39,942 nucleotides of DNA from CAYRJD01 sp964424585. Lineage in GTDB: Bacteria > Actinomycetota > Acidimicrobiia > Acidimicrobiales > Poriferisodalaceae. Every line of letters starts with the position of its first letter. The stretch's first letter is position 1. The stretch covers positions 1 through 39,942 of the forward strand of contig CAYRJD010000096.1 of NCBI GenBank assembly GCA_964424585.1. Direction: 5' to 3'. Positions 32,519-39,563 of this stretch are shown here, one piece after another. The position numbers and the translations under genes were made by a program. The notes under the pieces are model-generated. The model worked only from the letters and a program-made list of their open reading frames with translations. It had not been told where the DNA came from and searched no databases.

Positions 32519-33531
32519 CTGGCGTCGTTCGGGTCAGCGTGAGCAGGGCCAGCGTCATCTTGACCCGCGTCAGTCGACCCTGCGTCGGTTGACTCAGCGT
32601 CGGTTGGTCCTGCGTGGGCTGAACGAGGGCCGTCTTTCCACATCTCGCCGATCGCGGCGACGGCACCTAGCACGCCAGAGGTGTCGAGCGGCAGAAAGAT
32701 TTTCGTGGCGTTGCCATCGGCGATGCCCTGCAGCGCTTCGAGATACCTGATGGCGATGAGGTCGTCGGTCGGGTCGCCGGTGTGGATGGCGGCGAACACC
32801 CGCTCGATGGCCTCCCCTTCGCCTTCGGCGACCGTCGTCTTCTGGTAGCGCTCGGCGTCGGCTGCTAGCCGCACCGCTTCGGCCTCGCCTTCGGCGCGCA
32901 AGATGGCCGACTGCTTGACGCCCTCGGCCTGGAGGATCGCGGCCGCCCGCTCGCCCTCGGCTTCGGTGACCAGCGCGCGGCGGTCGCGCTCGGCTTTCAT
33001 CTGCCGGTGCATCGCGTTGGTGACGTCAGGCGGCGGCTCGATGCGCTGAATCTCCACCCGCACCACCCGGGTGCCCCACTTGTCGGTCGCGTCGTCGAGG
33101 ATGTCACGCAGCTTGGTGTTGATGAGCTCGCGAGACACCAGCGCTTCGTCGAGCTGTAGGTCGCCGACGACGTTGCGTAGGTTGGTCTGCGCGAGCTTGG
33201 TCGCAGCCAAGATGAAGTTGCCGACGTTGTACTTGAGCGCGCGCGGGTCGGTCGCTTCGTAGTAGATGACCGCGTCGACGGTGACGGCAACGTTGTCTTT
33301 GGTGATGACCTCTTGGGGTGGCACGTCGACGACTTGCTCGCGCATGTCGACCTTGAGGAGGCGCTGCACGAACGGCACCACGAACCGCAAGCCCGGCTCG
33401 ACCGTGGTGCGGTAGCGGCCCAAGAACTCGACCAGCCCCTGCTCGTACGGCCGGACAACCCGGAACCCCAGCGCGGCGGTGAGAAACACCGCCGCAGCGA
33501 TGACTATTAGCAGCACGACGGCGGGTGTCAT
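32515..33531 (-). CDS. SPFH/Band-7 (stomatin/QmcA-like) membrane protein
   Basis: A 338-aa membrane scaffold of the stomatin/prohibitin family. It has one N-terminal helix (PAVVLLIVIAAAVFLTAAL, about 3-21) and the SPFH domain (RVVRPYEQGLVEFLGRY, PGLRFVVPFVQRLLKVDMRE, DNVAVTVDAVIYYEATDP). A long Ala/Glu coiled coil (about 175-245, AERDRRALVTEAEGERAAAI) and the stomatin-type EALQGIADG follow. The last 35 residues are a pentapeptide repeat encoded by a 15-bp minisatellite. ATG 33531 overlaps the NfeD stop (ATGA). Stomatin-type and NfeD proteins are a known operon pair that oligomerises in the membrane, probably organising microdomains. Confidence 0.92.
   Translation of the reverse strand: MTPAVVLLIVIAAAVFLTAALGFRVVRPYEQGLVEFLGRYRTTVEPGLRFVVPFVQRLLKVDMREQVVDVPPQEVITKDNVAVTVDAVIYYEATDPRALKYNVGNFILAATKLAQTNLRNVVGDLQLDEALVSRELINTKLRDILDDATDKWGTRVVRVEIQRIEPPPDVTNAMHRQMKAERDRRALVTEAEGERAAAILQAEGVKQSAILRAEGEAEAVRLAADAERYQKTTVAEGEGEAIERVFAAIHTGDPTDDLIAIRYLEALQGIADGNATKIFLPLDTSGVLGAVAAIGEMWKDGPRSAHAGPTDAESTDAGSTDAGQDDAGPAHADPNDAS
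32522..32626. repeat. 15-bp in-frame minisatellite, seven copies
   Basis: Seven consecutive 15-bp units start at 32522, 32537, 32552, 32567, 32582, 32597 and 32612, each beginning gcgt. The clearest pair is gcgtcggttggtcct and gcgtcggttgactca. On the minus strand they encode TDAES/TDAGS/TDAGQ/DDAGP-type pentapeptides at the C-terminus of the SPFH protein. Confidence 0.88.
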
Positions 33532-34049
33532 TGGTGAGGCCCTTCATTGGGGTTGGCGTTTGGCTTGACGTCGATGTTCGTGTCGCGGCCAGCGGCGGAC
33601 GCGCCGTCTGTCTCGACCAGCAAGCGGTTGCCGTTCATGCCTATCACCTTCACCTGGGTGCCTTGCGCCAACGTCTCGCCAGCCGACACGCCGCCGGGCG
33701 TGGCTCGCCATTCTTCGGTTTCGACTCGGACCATGCCGGTGTTGGCGTGCGCGTCGACGTCGGTGAGCACGAGACCGGTCATGCCGATGTAGCGGTTGAC
33801 GCCCGCCGGCCGGCCTTCGTCTTTGTCTTGGCGATGCATGTACTTGCGCACGATGACGAACGAGATGGCGCTGCCGCCGAAGAACAGCAGCCACTGCAAC
33901 CCGCCTGCCAGGTCGAGCCACGCGGCAATCGCGGCCAGCGCCGCGCCGATGCCGAACGGCAGCATGAAAAAGCCGGCGGTGACGGCTTCGCCGATCGTGA
34001 ACGCGACCGTGGCGAACGTCCAGATCCAGCGCCAGAGTTCGTTGTCCAT
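33528..34049 (-). CDS. NfeD-family membrane protein
   Basis: A 173-aa NfeD protein of the short type, without the N-terminal ClpP-like protease domain. Hydrophobic segments cover about 10-75 (WTFATVAFTIGEAVTAGFF, IGAALAAIAAWLDLAGGL, LLFFGGSAISFVIV). The C-terminal OB-fold domain follows: YIGMTGLVLTDVDAHANTGM, VRVETEEWRATP and GTQVKVIGMNGNRLLVE. ATG 34049 has GAGGA eight bases upstream. The 3' end overlaps the SPFH gene by 4 bases, the standard stomatin-NfeD pairing. Confidence 0.92.
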   Translation of the reverse strand: MDNELWRWIWTFATVAFTIGEAVTAGFFMLPFGIGAALAAIAAWLDLAGGLQWLLFFGGSAISFVIVRKYMHRQDKDEGRPAGVNRYIGMTGLVLTDVDAHANTGMVRVETEEWRATPGGVSAGETLAQGTQVKVIGMNGNRLLVETDGASAAGRDTNIDVKPNANPNEGPHQ

Positions 34050-34117
34050 TGTTGTGTCCTCGCCCTTGAGCGTTCAGAGTAACGGCGAGCGCAGCGCGCA
34101 GCGTCGCTAGGTGCGCG

Positions 34118-34927
34118 CTAGCGGCGCTGGCAAGCCGGACACAGCACCGTCGAGCGGCCGTCGTAGACGCGGCGGCGTAGCTCGGTGCCGCATGCGGTGC
34201 ACGGCAGGCCCGCTCGCCCGTAGCAGACCAAGTGGTGCTGGTTGTCGCCGCTGCCAGCGAGGCTCGTGTAGTCGCGCAGCGTGGTGCCGCCACGCTCGAT
34301 GCTGGCGGTCAGCAGGCGGCGCAGCTCGGCCAGCAGGCGGGCCGCTTGGGCGCGGCTGATGCGGCGCACGGCTGGGTTGATGCGAGCGGCGTGCAACGCC
34401 TCATCGGCGTAGATGTTGCCGATGCCAGCGACGGGGCGCTGGGAGAGCAGCTGCGTCTTGATGCGCTGCCGGCTGCGGCGGGTGTTGCGCCAGAGGGCGT
34501 CCGCGGTGAACGTTTCATCGAGCGGCTCCGGGCCCATCGCCGCCAGCGTCGCAACAGACGAATAGTCGTCGCCGGTGACCCACGCGATGCGACCGAACTG
34601 GCGAACGTCTGCGTAGGTGAGCGTGCGGCCGCCGAGACCCCAGCAGGCGCGCAGGTAGGTGCTCGCGACTGGCTCGCCATCTGTGATGGCGAGCGAGCCG
34701 GTCATGCCGAGGTGAACGACGAGCGTGTTGGCATCACCCTGCGTGACGTGTCCGCGCAGCAGCAGGTACTTCCCTCGGCGCTCGACCGCACCGATCGTCA
34801 GCCCGACGGCCAGCTCGGCGGCTGCGAACCGCGGCGACGGCTGCGCCCAGGCGCTCGTGACGGTCCGTCCGGCGAGCAGCGGCTCAAGCTGACGACGCAC
34901 CACTTCGACTTCGGGCAGCTCTGGCAC
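34118..34927 (-). CDS. mutM: Formamidopyrimidine-DNA glycosylase
   Basis: A 269-aa Fpg glycosylase/AP lyase that removes 8-oxoguanine opposite C. The GTG start gives M-PELPEVEVVRRQLEPL, in which Pro 2 is the nucleophile and Glu 3 is catalytic. LLSQRPVAGIGNIYADEAL is the helix-two-turn-helix, and the zinc finger is CTACG and CPACQRR. The upstream open frame reads non-coding Arg-rich sequence and would hide the required N-terminal Pro, so GTG 34927 is certain. It follows the RecB-like nuclease by 32 bases, so the two may be cotranscribed as DNA-repair genes. Confidence 0.95.
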   Translation of the reverse strand: MPELPEVEVVRRQLEPLLAGRTVTSAWAQPSPRFAAAELAVGLTIGAVERRGKYLLLRGHVTQGDANTLVVHLGMTGSLAITDGEPVASTYLRACWGLGGRTLTYADVRQFGRIAWVTGDDYSSVATLAAMGPEPLDETFTADALWRNTRRSRQRIKTQLLSQRPVAGIGNIYADEALHAARINPAVRRISRAQAARLLAELRRLLTASIERGGTTLRDYTSLAGSGDNQHHLVCYGRAGLPCTACGTELRRRVYDGRSTVLCPACQRR

Positions 34928-34959
34928 GGGCGCGGCGGTCGGCCGGTGGTCGCTACGTG

Positions 34960-35952
34960 CTAGCCGTCGGGCTGACCGAGTTGCGCCTCGCGCGCCTTTA
35001 TGTGCTCGGTGCCCTCCGGGCAGTGCGCGTGAAACGCGCACCACCCGCACAGCGAGTTCGGCGTCGGCGCAAACTCGTTGGCCACGACCGCGTTGCCGAT
35101 CTGTGAGTACGTCTCGCTGTGCTGGCTGGCGGCCGCGTCGACCGCCTCGGCATCGAGCGGGCGTTCGATGACCGCGCCCGGGTAGCGGCTCGGCGCTTGC
35201 GGGTTGGGCAGGTACTGGAGGCGCACCGAGCCGACGCTGCGCAGCGTCTGAGCTTCGTATGCGGCGGCGTAGAGCCAAACCTGGCTCAACTTGCCTTCCG
35301 CCCACCTGGGGCTCGGCGTGCGGCCCGTCTTGTAATCGGTGATGCGGATGCCGTCGTCGGTTTGGGTGACCAGGTCGATCACGCCGACGAACGGCACGTC
35401 GGCGACCGTGGTTTCGAGCCGCTCCTCGCGGGCGACGACGTCAATGTCGACGGGGTTGGTTTGGCGGAAGAAGCCCTCGACGTGGCTCCACGCGCGCCAC
35501 TTGAACTGCGCGGTCTGCTCGCTGGTGAGTTCCAGCCCGACGAAGTCGCTCGACGTTTCAAACGCGCGCCACTGCTGCGTCGCGATCTGGCGCGCCGCAT
35601 CGAGCGTGCGGTTCGCCGGCGCCGCGGCCATCAGGTGCTCGAGCACCAGGTGGACGAACGACCCGACCGCCAGCTCTTCGCTCGGCGGCTCGACGAGCCG
35701 GTCGACGTAGCGGAAACGCCAGCGCCGCGGGCACGTGCGAAACGTGTCGGCGGACGAGTGGCTGAGCCGTTTGGGCAGCGCGGGCTTGCCGCTGAACGGC
35801 TCGGGCTGGTCGAACTCGCCCGCCAGTCGTTGCTCTGGCTCGCGCTGGTCGGGCTCGCGCTGGTCGGGCAACAGTTGGTCGGGCAATTGGGCGCTCAGTC
35901 GGACGTGTGGTCGCGTCGACTGCGTGACACCAGCCGTCTGATGCCGAGCCAT
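34960..35952 (-). CDS. RecB-family PD-(D/E)XK nuclease with possible Fe-S cluster
   Basis: A 330-aa single-domain nuclease of the RecB/AddB/Cas4 type. His 101 in VGSFVHLVLEHL, Asp 193 in VGVIDLV, and Asp 206 with Lys 208 in ITDYKTG form the metal site. Cys 74 (FRTCPRRWRFRY) and a C-terminal cluster Cys 302, 305 and 311 (LCGWCAFHAHC) match the four-Cys [4Fe-4S] staple seen in AddB and Cas4. The first 50 residues are a pentapeptide repeat and probably disordered. ATG 35952 overlaps the end of the small membrane-protein gene by 58 bases; a TTG within the repeat would be a shorter alternative start. It is followed by mutM. No helicase partner is present. Confidence 0.85.
   Translation of the reverse strand: MARHQTAGVTQSTRPHVRLSAQLPDQLLPDQREPDQREPEQRLAGEFDQPEPFSGKPALPKRLSHSSADTFRTCPRRWRFRYVDRLVEPPSEELAVGSFVHLVLEHLMAAAPANRTLDAARQIATQQWRAFETSSDFVGLELTSEQTAQFKWRAWSHVEGFFRQTNPVDIDVVAREERLETTVADVPFVGVIDLVTQTDDGIRITDYKTGRTPSPRWAEGKLSQVWLYAAAYEAQTLRSVGSVRLQYLPNPQAPSRYPGAVIERPLDAEAVDAAASQHSETYSQIGNAVVANEFAPTPNSLCGWCAFHAHCPEGTEHIKAREAQLGQPDG
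35829..35888. repeat. 15-bp in-frame minisatellite, four copies
   Basis: Units at 35829, 35844, 35859 and 35874, for example gctggtcgggctcgc, gctggtcgggcaaca and gttggtcgggcaatt. On the minus strand they encode LPDQL/LPDQR/EPDQR/EPEQR in the N-terminal extension of the RecB-like nuclease. Confidence 0.85.
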
Positions 35953-36233
35953 CCGACGATCAGCGCAGCGGCGAGCGCGACCGCGCTGAGCACGATGGCC
36001 TTGATGACCGCCGAGTCGGCGACCGGCTGGCGCGGCAGCAAGCGCGTCGCGGTGTCGGGCGCGGGCTCGGGGTCGACGAACGCAGCGGCAGGCTGGGTCG
36101 GTTCCGAAGCGAGCCCGGCGGCGGGCTCGTTGCTTGCCGGGTCGCCCGGAGCAATCGGGTCGGCTGCCGGGTCGCCCGGCAGCGGGCCAGCCGAGGGCCT
36201 TGGTCTGGGTCGGTCGCTGTCGAACGTAGACAC
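35895..36233 (-). CDS. Pro/Ala-rich protein with C-terminal membrane helix
   Basis: From GTG 36233 the product is 112 aa. The first 75 residues are Pro/Asp/Ala-rich and probably disordered (DRPRPRPSAG, PGDPAADPIAPGDP), followed by one membrane helix (VIKAIVLSAVALAAALIVGW, about 80-99) and a basic end (RRLVSRSRRDHTSD). The frame stays open to 36347, but that part overlaps parA, so the GTG 11 bases after the parA stop was used; the start is uncertain. The 3' end overlaps the nuclease gene. Basic residues after the helix suggest the C-terminus is cytoplasmic and the Pro-rich part outside. Function unknown. Confidence 0.6.
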   Translation of the reverse strand: MSTFDSDRPRPRPSAGPLPGDPAADPIAPGDPASNEPAAGLASEPTQPAAAFVDPEPAPDTATRLLPRQPVADSAVIKAIVLSAVALAAALIVGWLGIRRLVSRSRRDHTSD

Positions 36234-36244
36234 CGGCGAAGTGT

Positions 36245-37123
36245 TTATCGGCTTGGGCGCGCGATTGAGGCGCGCGCCGTGTGGCTCAACGGCTGGGCGA
36301 TCGCTCCGGTCTGTGAGAGCCCGGCTCGCTCGTCGATGTGTCGCCACAGCTCGTCGAACTCGGCGGCGGCCTCACGGGCGCCGGCCCGGGGGCCCATCGC
36401 CCGCAGCGGCTGCGACTTGCCGCTCGCTTCAGCCACCGCCGCTCGCTGGCTGATCGCGGGCAGCAACAACTTGCCGAACCGGTCGGCCAGCTCGACGCTC
36501 CAGTCTTTCTGATCGCGGGTGCGGCCCAAACGGTTGATCACGATGCCCAACAGGTCGGGTTCGCCTTGGCGTTGCTTCACCTTCGAGATCGTGTCGGCGA
36601 CGAGGTCGACGCCGTCGGCCGCCCAAGCCGCAGGCTCGGTGACGACGATCGCGGCCTGCGCGGCGAACAGACCGTTGACCGACAGCAGTCCCAGCGAGGG
36701 CGGGCTGTCGATGAGCACGACGTCGTGGGCGGGCGGCTCGAGGCCGCCGAAGCCCAGCAGCGCTCGGCGCAGCGCGTCTTGCGCGCCCAGCGGGTCGCTG
36801 GCGAGCTGCTGCTCGCGGTTGGCGAGGTTGTGGTCTCCTGCGATGAGGTGGACGGTGTCGACCACGTACGGCCAGTTGGCAGTGCTGATCGCGTCCGCGC
36901 AGCTGCCGCCGGCGAGCACGCCGTCGATGGTGGCCGACGCGTTCCACACGCCCAGGCCAGCGGTCGCGTTGGCTTGCGGGTCGAGGTCGATGACGAGCGT
37001 GCGCAGCCCGGCCGCGGCGGTCGCCTCGGCCAAGCCCAACGTGACGGTCGTCTTGCCGACGCCGCCCTTCTGATTGACAACGACCAGCCTCCACACGCCC
37101 CGCACGCTAGGCGGGGCCCGCAC
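36245..37123 (-). CDS. ParA/Soj-family ATPase
   Basis: A 292-aa Walker-type ATPase of the ParA/MinD superfamily. It shows the deviant P-loop KGGVGKTT at about 19-26, IDLDPQANAT (the A' motif with DxDPQ typical of ParA), and DVVLIDSPPSLG (Walker B). VVTEPAAWAADGVDLV and LLGIVINRL complete the fold. The C-terminal 40 residues are Ala/Arg-rich. No ParB or obvious parS site lies nearby, so it may be an orphan ParA that positions another cargo rather than segregating the chromosome. GTG codons at 37123, 37105 and 37096 are all possible starts; 37123 lies 16 bases after the mshC stop. Confidence 0.88.
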   Translation of the reverse strand: MRAPPSVRGVWRLVVVNQKGGVGKTTVTLGLAEATAAAGLRTLVIDLDPQANATAGLGVWNASATIDGVLAGGSCADAISTANWPYVVDTVHLIAGDHNLANREQQLASDPLGAQDALRRALLGFGGLEPPAHDVVLIDSPPSLGLLSVNGLFAAQAAIVVTEPAAWAADGVDLVADTISKVKQRQGEPDLLGIVINRLGRTRDQKDWSVELADRFGKLLLPAISQRAAVAEASGKSQPLRAMGPRAGAREAAAEFDELWRHIDERAGLSQTGAIAQPLSHTARASIARPSR

Positions 37124-37139
37124 GTCAGATGAGCACAGA

Positions 37140-38339
37140 TCAGCCGACTGCAGAACCTCCGGCGCTCACCCCGCACAGCTGCGCAGCGGCGAACAGGTCG
37201 CCGCGTCCTTCGGCTGCCGTGTCGGTGCGGCTCGCTAGCTGGCGTGCGGCGTCGGTGATGAGCTTGTGCGCGTTCGGGGTGTCGAGGTCGTCGTCGAGAC
37301 ACGCGGCGACTTCGGCGAGCAGCGAGTTGTCGGCCCCTTCGGCTGGCGGGCCGACGGGCGGCGCGGCTCGCGTCGCTTCGCGCAGCGCGGCGAGGTCGTC
37401 GGCCGCCTCGGTGAGAAGCTGCGGCTGCCACTCCCACGGGGTGCGGTAGTGGTGACGCAGCAGCGCCAAACGGATGGCGGCCGCTGGCTGGGCTGCGCGC
37501 AGGTCAGACACGTAGACGAGGTTGCCCAGGCTCTTCGACATCTTCTCGCCACAGAACGCCACCAGCGCGGCGTGCACCCAGTAGCGGGCGAGCGGCACGC
37601 CGCTCAGCGACTCGCTCTGTGCTCGCTCGCACTCGTGGTGCGGGAAGATGAGGTCGCCGCCGCCGCCGTGAATGTCGACCGTGTCGCCGAGCGCCGCGGC
37701 GACCATCGCCGAGCACTCGATGTGCCAGCCCGGCCGTCCCAATCCGAACGGCGAAGGCCACGCCGGCTCGCCGCTCGCCGAAGGCTGCCACAGCACAAAG
37801 TCGAGCGGGTTGCGCTGATGCGGGTTGTCGGGCGTGCCGCCGCGCTCGGCGGCGAGTTCGAGCATCTGCGGCGCGGTGTAGCCGCTCAGCTCGCCGAAGC
37901 CGTCGAAGGTCGCGACGTCGAAGTAGGTGACGCCCTGCGCGGCGTAGGTGTGGCCAGCGTCGCTGAGCCGCTCGATTAGTTCGACGATCGCCGCGATCGA
38001 CTGGGTGGCGCGAGGCTCGGCTGCGGCGGGACGCATCTCGAGCGCCGTGAGGTCGGCCCCGAACCGCTCGATCTCGCGCGCGGCCAGCGACAGGTAGTGC
38101 TCGCCCAGTTCGGCCGCTTTCGGCAAGATGCTGTCGTCGACGTCGGTGTAGTTGCGCACCAGGGTGACCGTGTGGCCCAAGCTCTCCAGCCGCCGCACGA
38201 TCAGGTCGTAGGTGACGAACGTCGCGGCGTGACCCAAGTGGGTCGCTTCGTACGGGGTGATGCCGCAGACGTACATAGAGACGTCGGAGTTGAGGCTCAG
38301 CGGCACGACGTTTCGCGCTGCGGTGCAGTACAAGCGCAT
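37140..38339 (-). CDS. mshC: Mycothiol ligase MshC (CysS-like)
   Basis: A 399-aa cysteinyl-tRNA-synthetase-like enzyme that joins cysteine to glucosaminyl-inositol in mycothiol synthesis. MYVCGITPYEATHLGHA (Cys 25, HLGH 34-37) matches MshC rather than the CGPTVYD of CysS. IECSAM (Cys 209) and PHHECERAQ provide the other zinc ligands, and EKMSKS is at 265-270. The short C-terminus, lacking the long anticodon-binding part, also fits MshC. A CysS assignment is possible but less likely. ATG 38339 is chosen because upstream residues do not fit the family. It is divergent from the 393-aa gene, with a 42-base gap that must contain both promoters, and is followed by parA. Confidence 0.82.
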   Translation of the reverse strand: MRLYCTAARNVVPLSLNSDVSMYVCGITPYEATHLGHAATFVTYDLIVRRLESLGHTVTLVRNYTDVDDSILPKAAELGEHYLSLAAREIERFGADLTALEMRPAAAEPRATQSIAAIVELIERLSDAGHTYAAQGVTYFDVATFDGFGELSGYTAPQMLELAAERGGTPDNPHQRNPLDFVLWQPSASGEPAWPSPFGLGRPGWHIECSAMVAAALGDTVDIHGGGGDLIFPHHECERAQSESLSGVPLARYWVHAALVAFCGEKMSKSLGNLVYVSDLRAAQPAAAIRLALLRHHYRTPWEWQPQLLTEAADDLAALREATRAAPPVGPPAEGADNSLLAEVAACLDDDLDTPNAHKLITDAARQLASRTDTAAEGRGDLFAAAQLCGVSAGGSAVG

Positions 38340-38381
38340 CGGCGCAGTATTGCCGCCCACGAGCGGTACCCTGCCGTCGCC

Positions 38382-39563
38382 GTGGATACCCGACAGGGCC
38401 GCCCGCCGCCTGCGACCATCGACCAGCTCGAACGCATCGGTTTGTTTCGGCGCAGGCGCAACCTCGATGCGCTGGCGGCCGAGCGGGTGGCCGACGCGAG
38501 CGAGATGATCCGCACCGCGAGCACCGACCCGGTTGAGTTTGTTTGCGGGTTGTTCGAGCGGCACCAGGTGGTGTGCATCGGCTGGGGCGTGCTGTCGCAG
38601 CGCACCGGCGCGTTCTTGGGCGACGTCGTGCGAGCGCTCGGCGACATCGGCGTGCACTCGGTCGGCGTGGAGTTCGCGTGCGCAGATGACCAGTGGCTGC
38701 TCGACGCCGCGGTGAGCGCGCGCGAGTTCAGCGACGCAGCCGCGGCAGCCGCGATCATCCGCTGGAGCCTGCGTCACGGCTACGGGTTCGCCGAGCTGGT
38801 CGACGTCGTGCGCGCGGCCTTCGACGTCAACCGGGCAGGCGGCGAGATGCGGTTGGTCGGGCTCGAGTACGACCTGTGCTTCGATGCGGTGACCGACAGC
38901 GCCGATCTGACGAACGCGCAGGCGTGGCCGCACCTGCGTCATCGCGGCAGCGCCGGACGACACATGCGCGAGGTGCTCGAAGCGGAAGTGCTGAGCGACG
39001 GTCGCAAGGCGCTGGTGCTGAGCCGCACGCCGCACGCGCTGAGCCGGCTGCGGCGGCGACCGCATCGGCTGTGGGATTCGTTCGACGCCGAGCTGACCGA
39101 CAGCGGCGTGGTGGGTGCGGCCAACCACCTCTACACGACGCTCGCCGATCGGGTGGCGACGGTGCTCGTTCACCAGCCGCTGCCGGCGTGGGGCGACTGG
39201 GGCGACTGGACGTTGCCCGCAGACGGCTGGCTCGACGCCGCGTTCGGCAAGCTCGGCGCGCCGGCCGCTCCGGTTGGGTTCGGCGTGCGCGGCACCGAGC
39301 TGGCGACGCTGCCGTGCGCCAGCGCGGCCGACGGGCCGACGCTGGGCGACTGGGCCGACGGTTGGGTGTACCTCGAGAGCGGCTACCAGCGGAGCGCGCC
39401 TCGTCCGCTCGTCGGCGCGGTAGACGAGAGCACCCTTGGCGAGGCGCGGCGTTGCAGCGTCGACGGGTGGCTGCGGCGGGCGGAGGTGACGCCAGCCGAT
39501 TTCGACGCGGCGTTCGCGGCGGCCGCGGTCGAAGCCGAGCTGGTCTGGACGCAGGTGCTGTGA
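38382..39563 (+). CDS. Hypothetical protein, possibly ChaN/Tiki-like
   Basis: A 393-aa soluble protein from GTG 38382, not firmly recognised. FVCGLFERHQVVCIGWGVLS, then ALGDIGVHSVGVEFACADD, resembles the opening of the ChaN/Tiki/erythromycin-esterase superfamily: a strand, a loop, a helix, then a strand ending in a Glu. HMREVLEAEVLSDGRKALVLSRTPHAL resembles its later metal-site strand. The usual GExH is missing (IGWGVLS here), so metal binding is doubtful. Other visible segments are ANHLYTTLADRVATVLVHQP and VGFGVRGTELATLPC. The next gene starts in the GTGA overlapping its stop and looks like a paralogue. The start is supported by its position 42 bases from the divergent mshC. Confidence 0.6.
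   Translation: MDTRQGRPPPATIDQLERIGLFRRRRNLDALAAERVADASEMIRTASTDPVEFVCGLFERHQVVCIGWGVLSQRTGAFLGDVVRALGDIGVHSVGVEFACADDQWLLDAAVSAREFSDAAAAAAIIRWSLRHGYGFAELVDVVRAAFDVNRAGGEMRLVGLEYDLCFDAVTDSADLTNAQAWPHLRHRGSAGRHMREVLEAEVLSDGRKALVLSRTPHALSRLRRRPHRLWDSFDAELTDSGVVGAANHLYTTLADRVATVLVHQPLPAWGDWGDWTLPADGWLDAAFGKLGAPAAPVGFGVRGTELATLPCASAADGPTLGDWADGWVYLESGYQRSAPRPLVGAVDESTLGEARRCSVDGWLRRAEVTPADFDAAFAAAAVEAELVWTQVL

Noticed and set aside
34928..35305. N-terminal extension of MutM
   Set aside because: Fpg needs Pro directly after the start; the upstream part is a shadow of the nuclease gene.
35119..36453. Plus-strand open frame (444 codons)
   Set aside because: A shadow of the nuclease, membrane-protein and ParA genes on the other strand, with low-complexity translation.
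38340..39173. N-terminal extension of MshC
   Set aside because: The extension overlaps the divergent gene and lacks family similarity; ATG 38339 gives the expected N-terminus.
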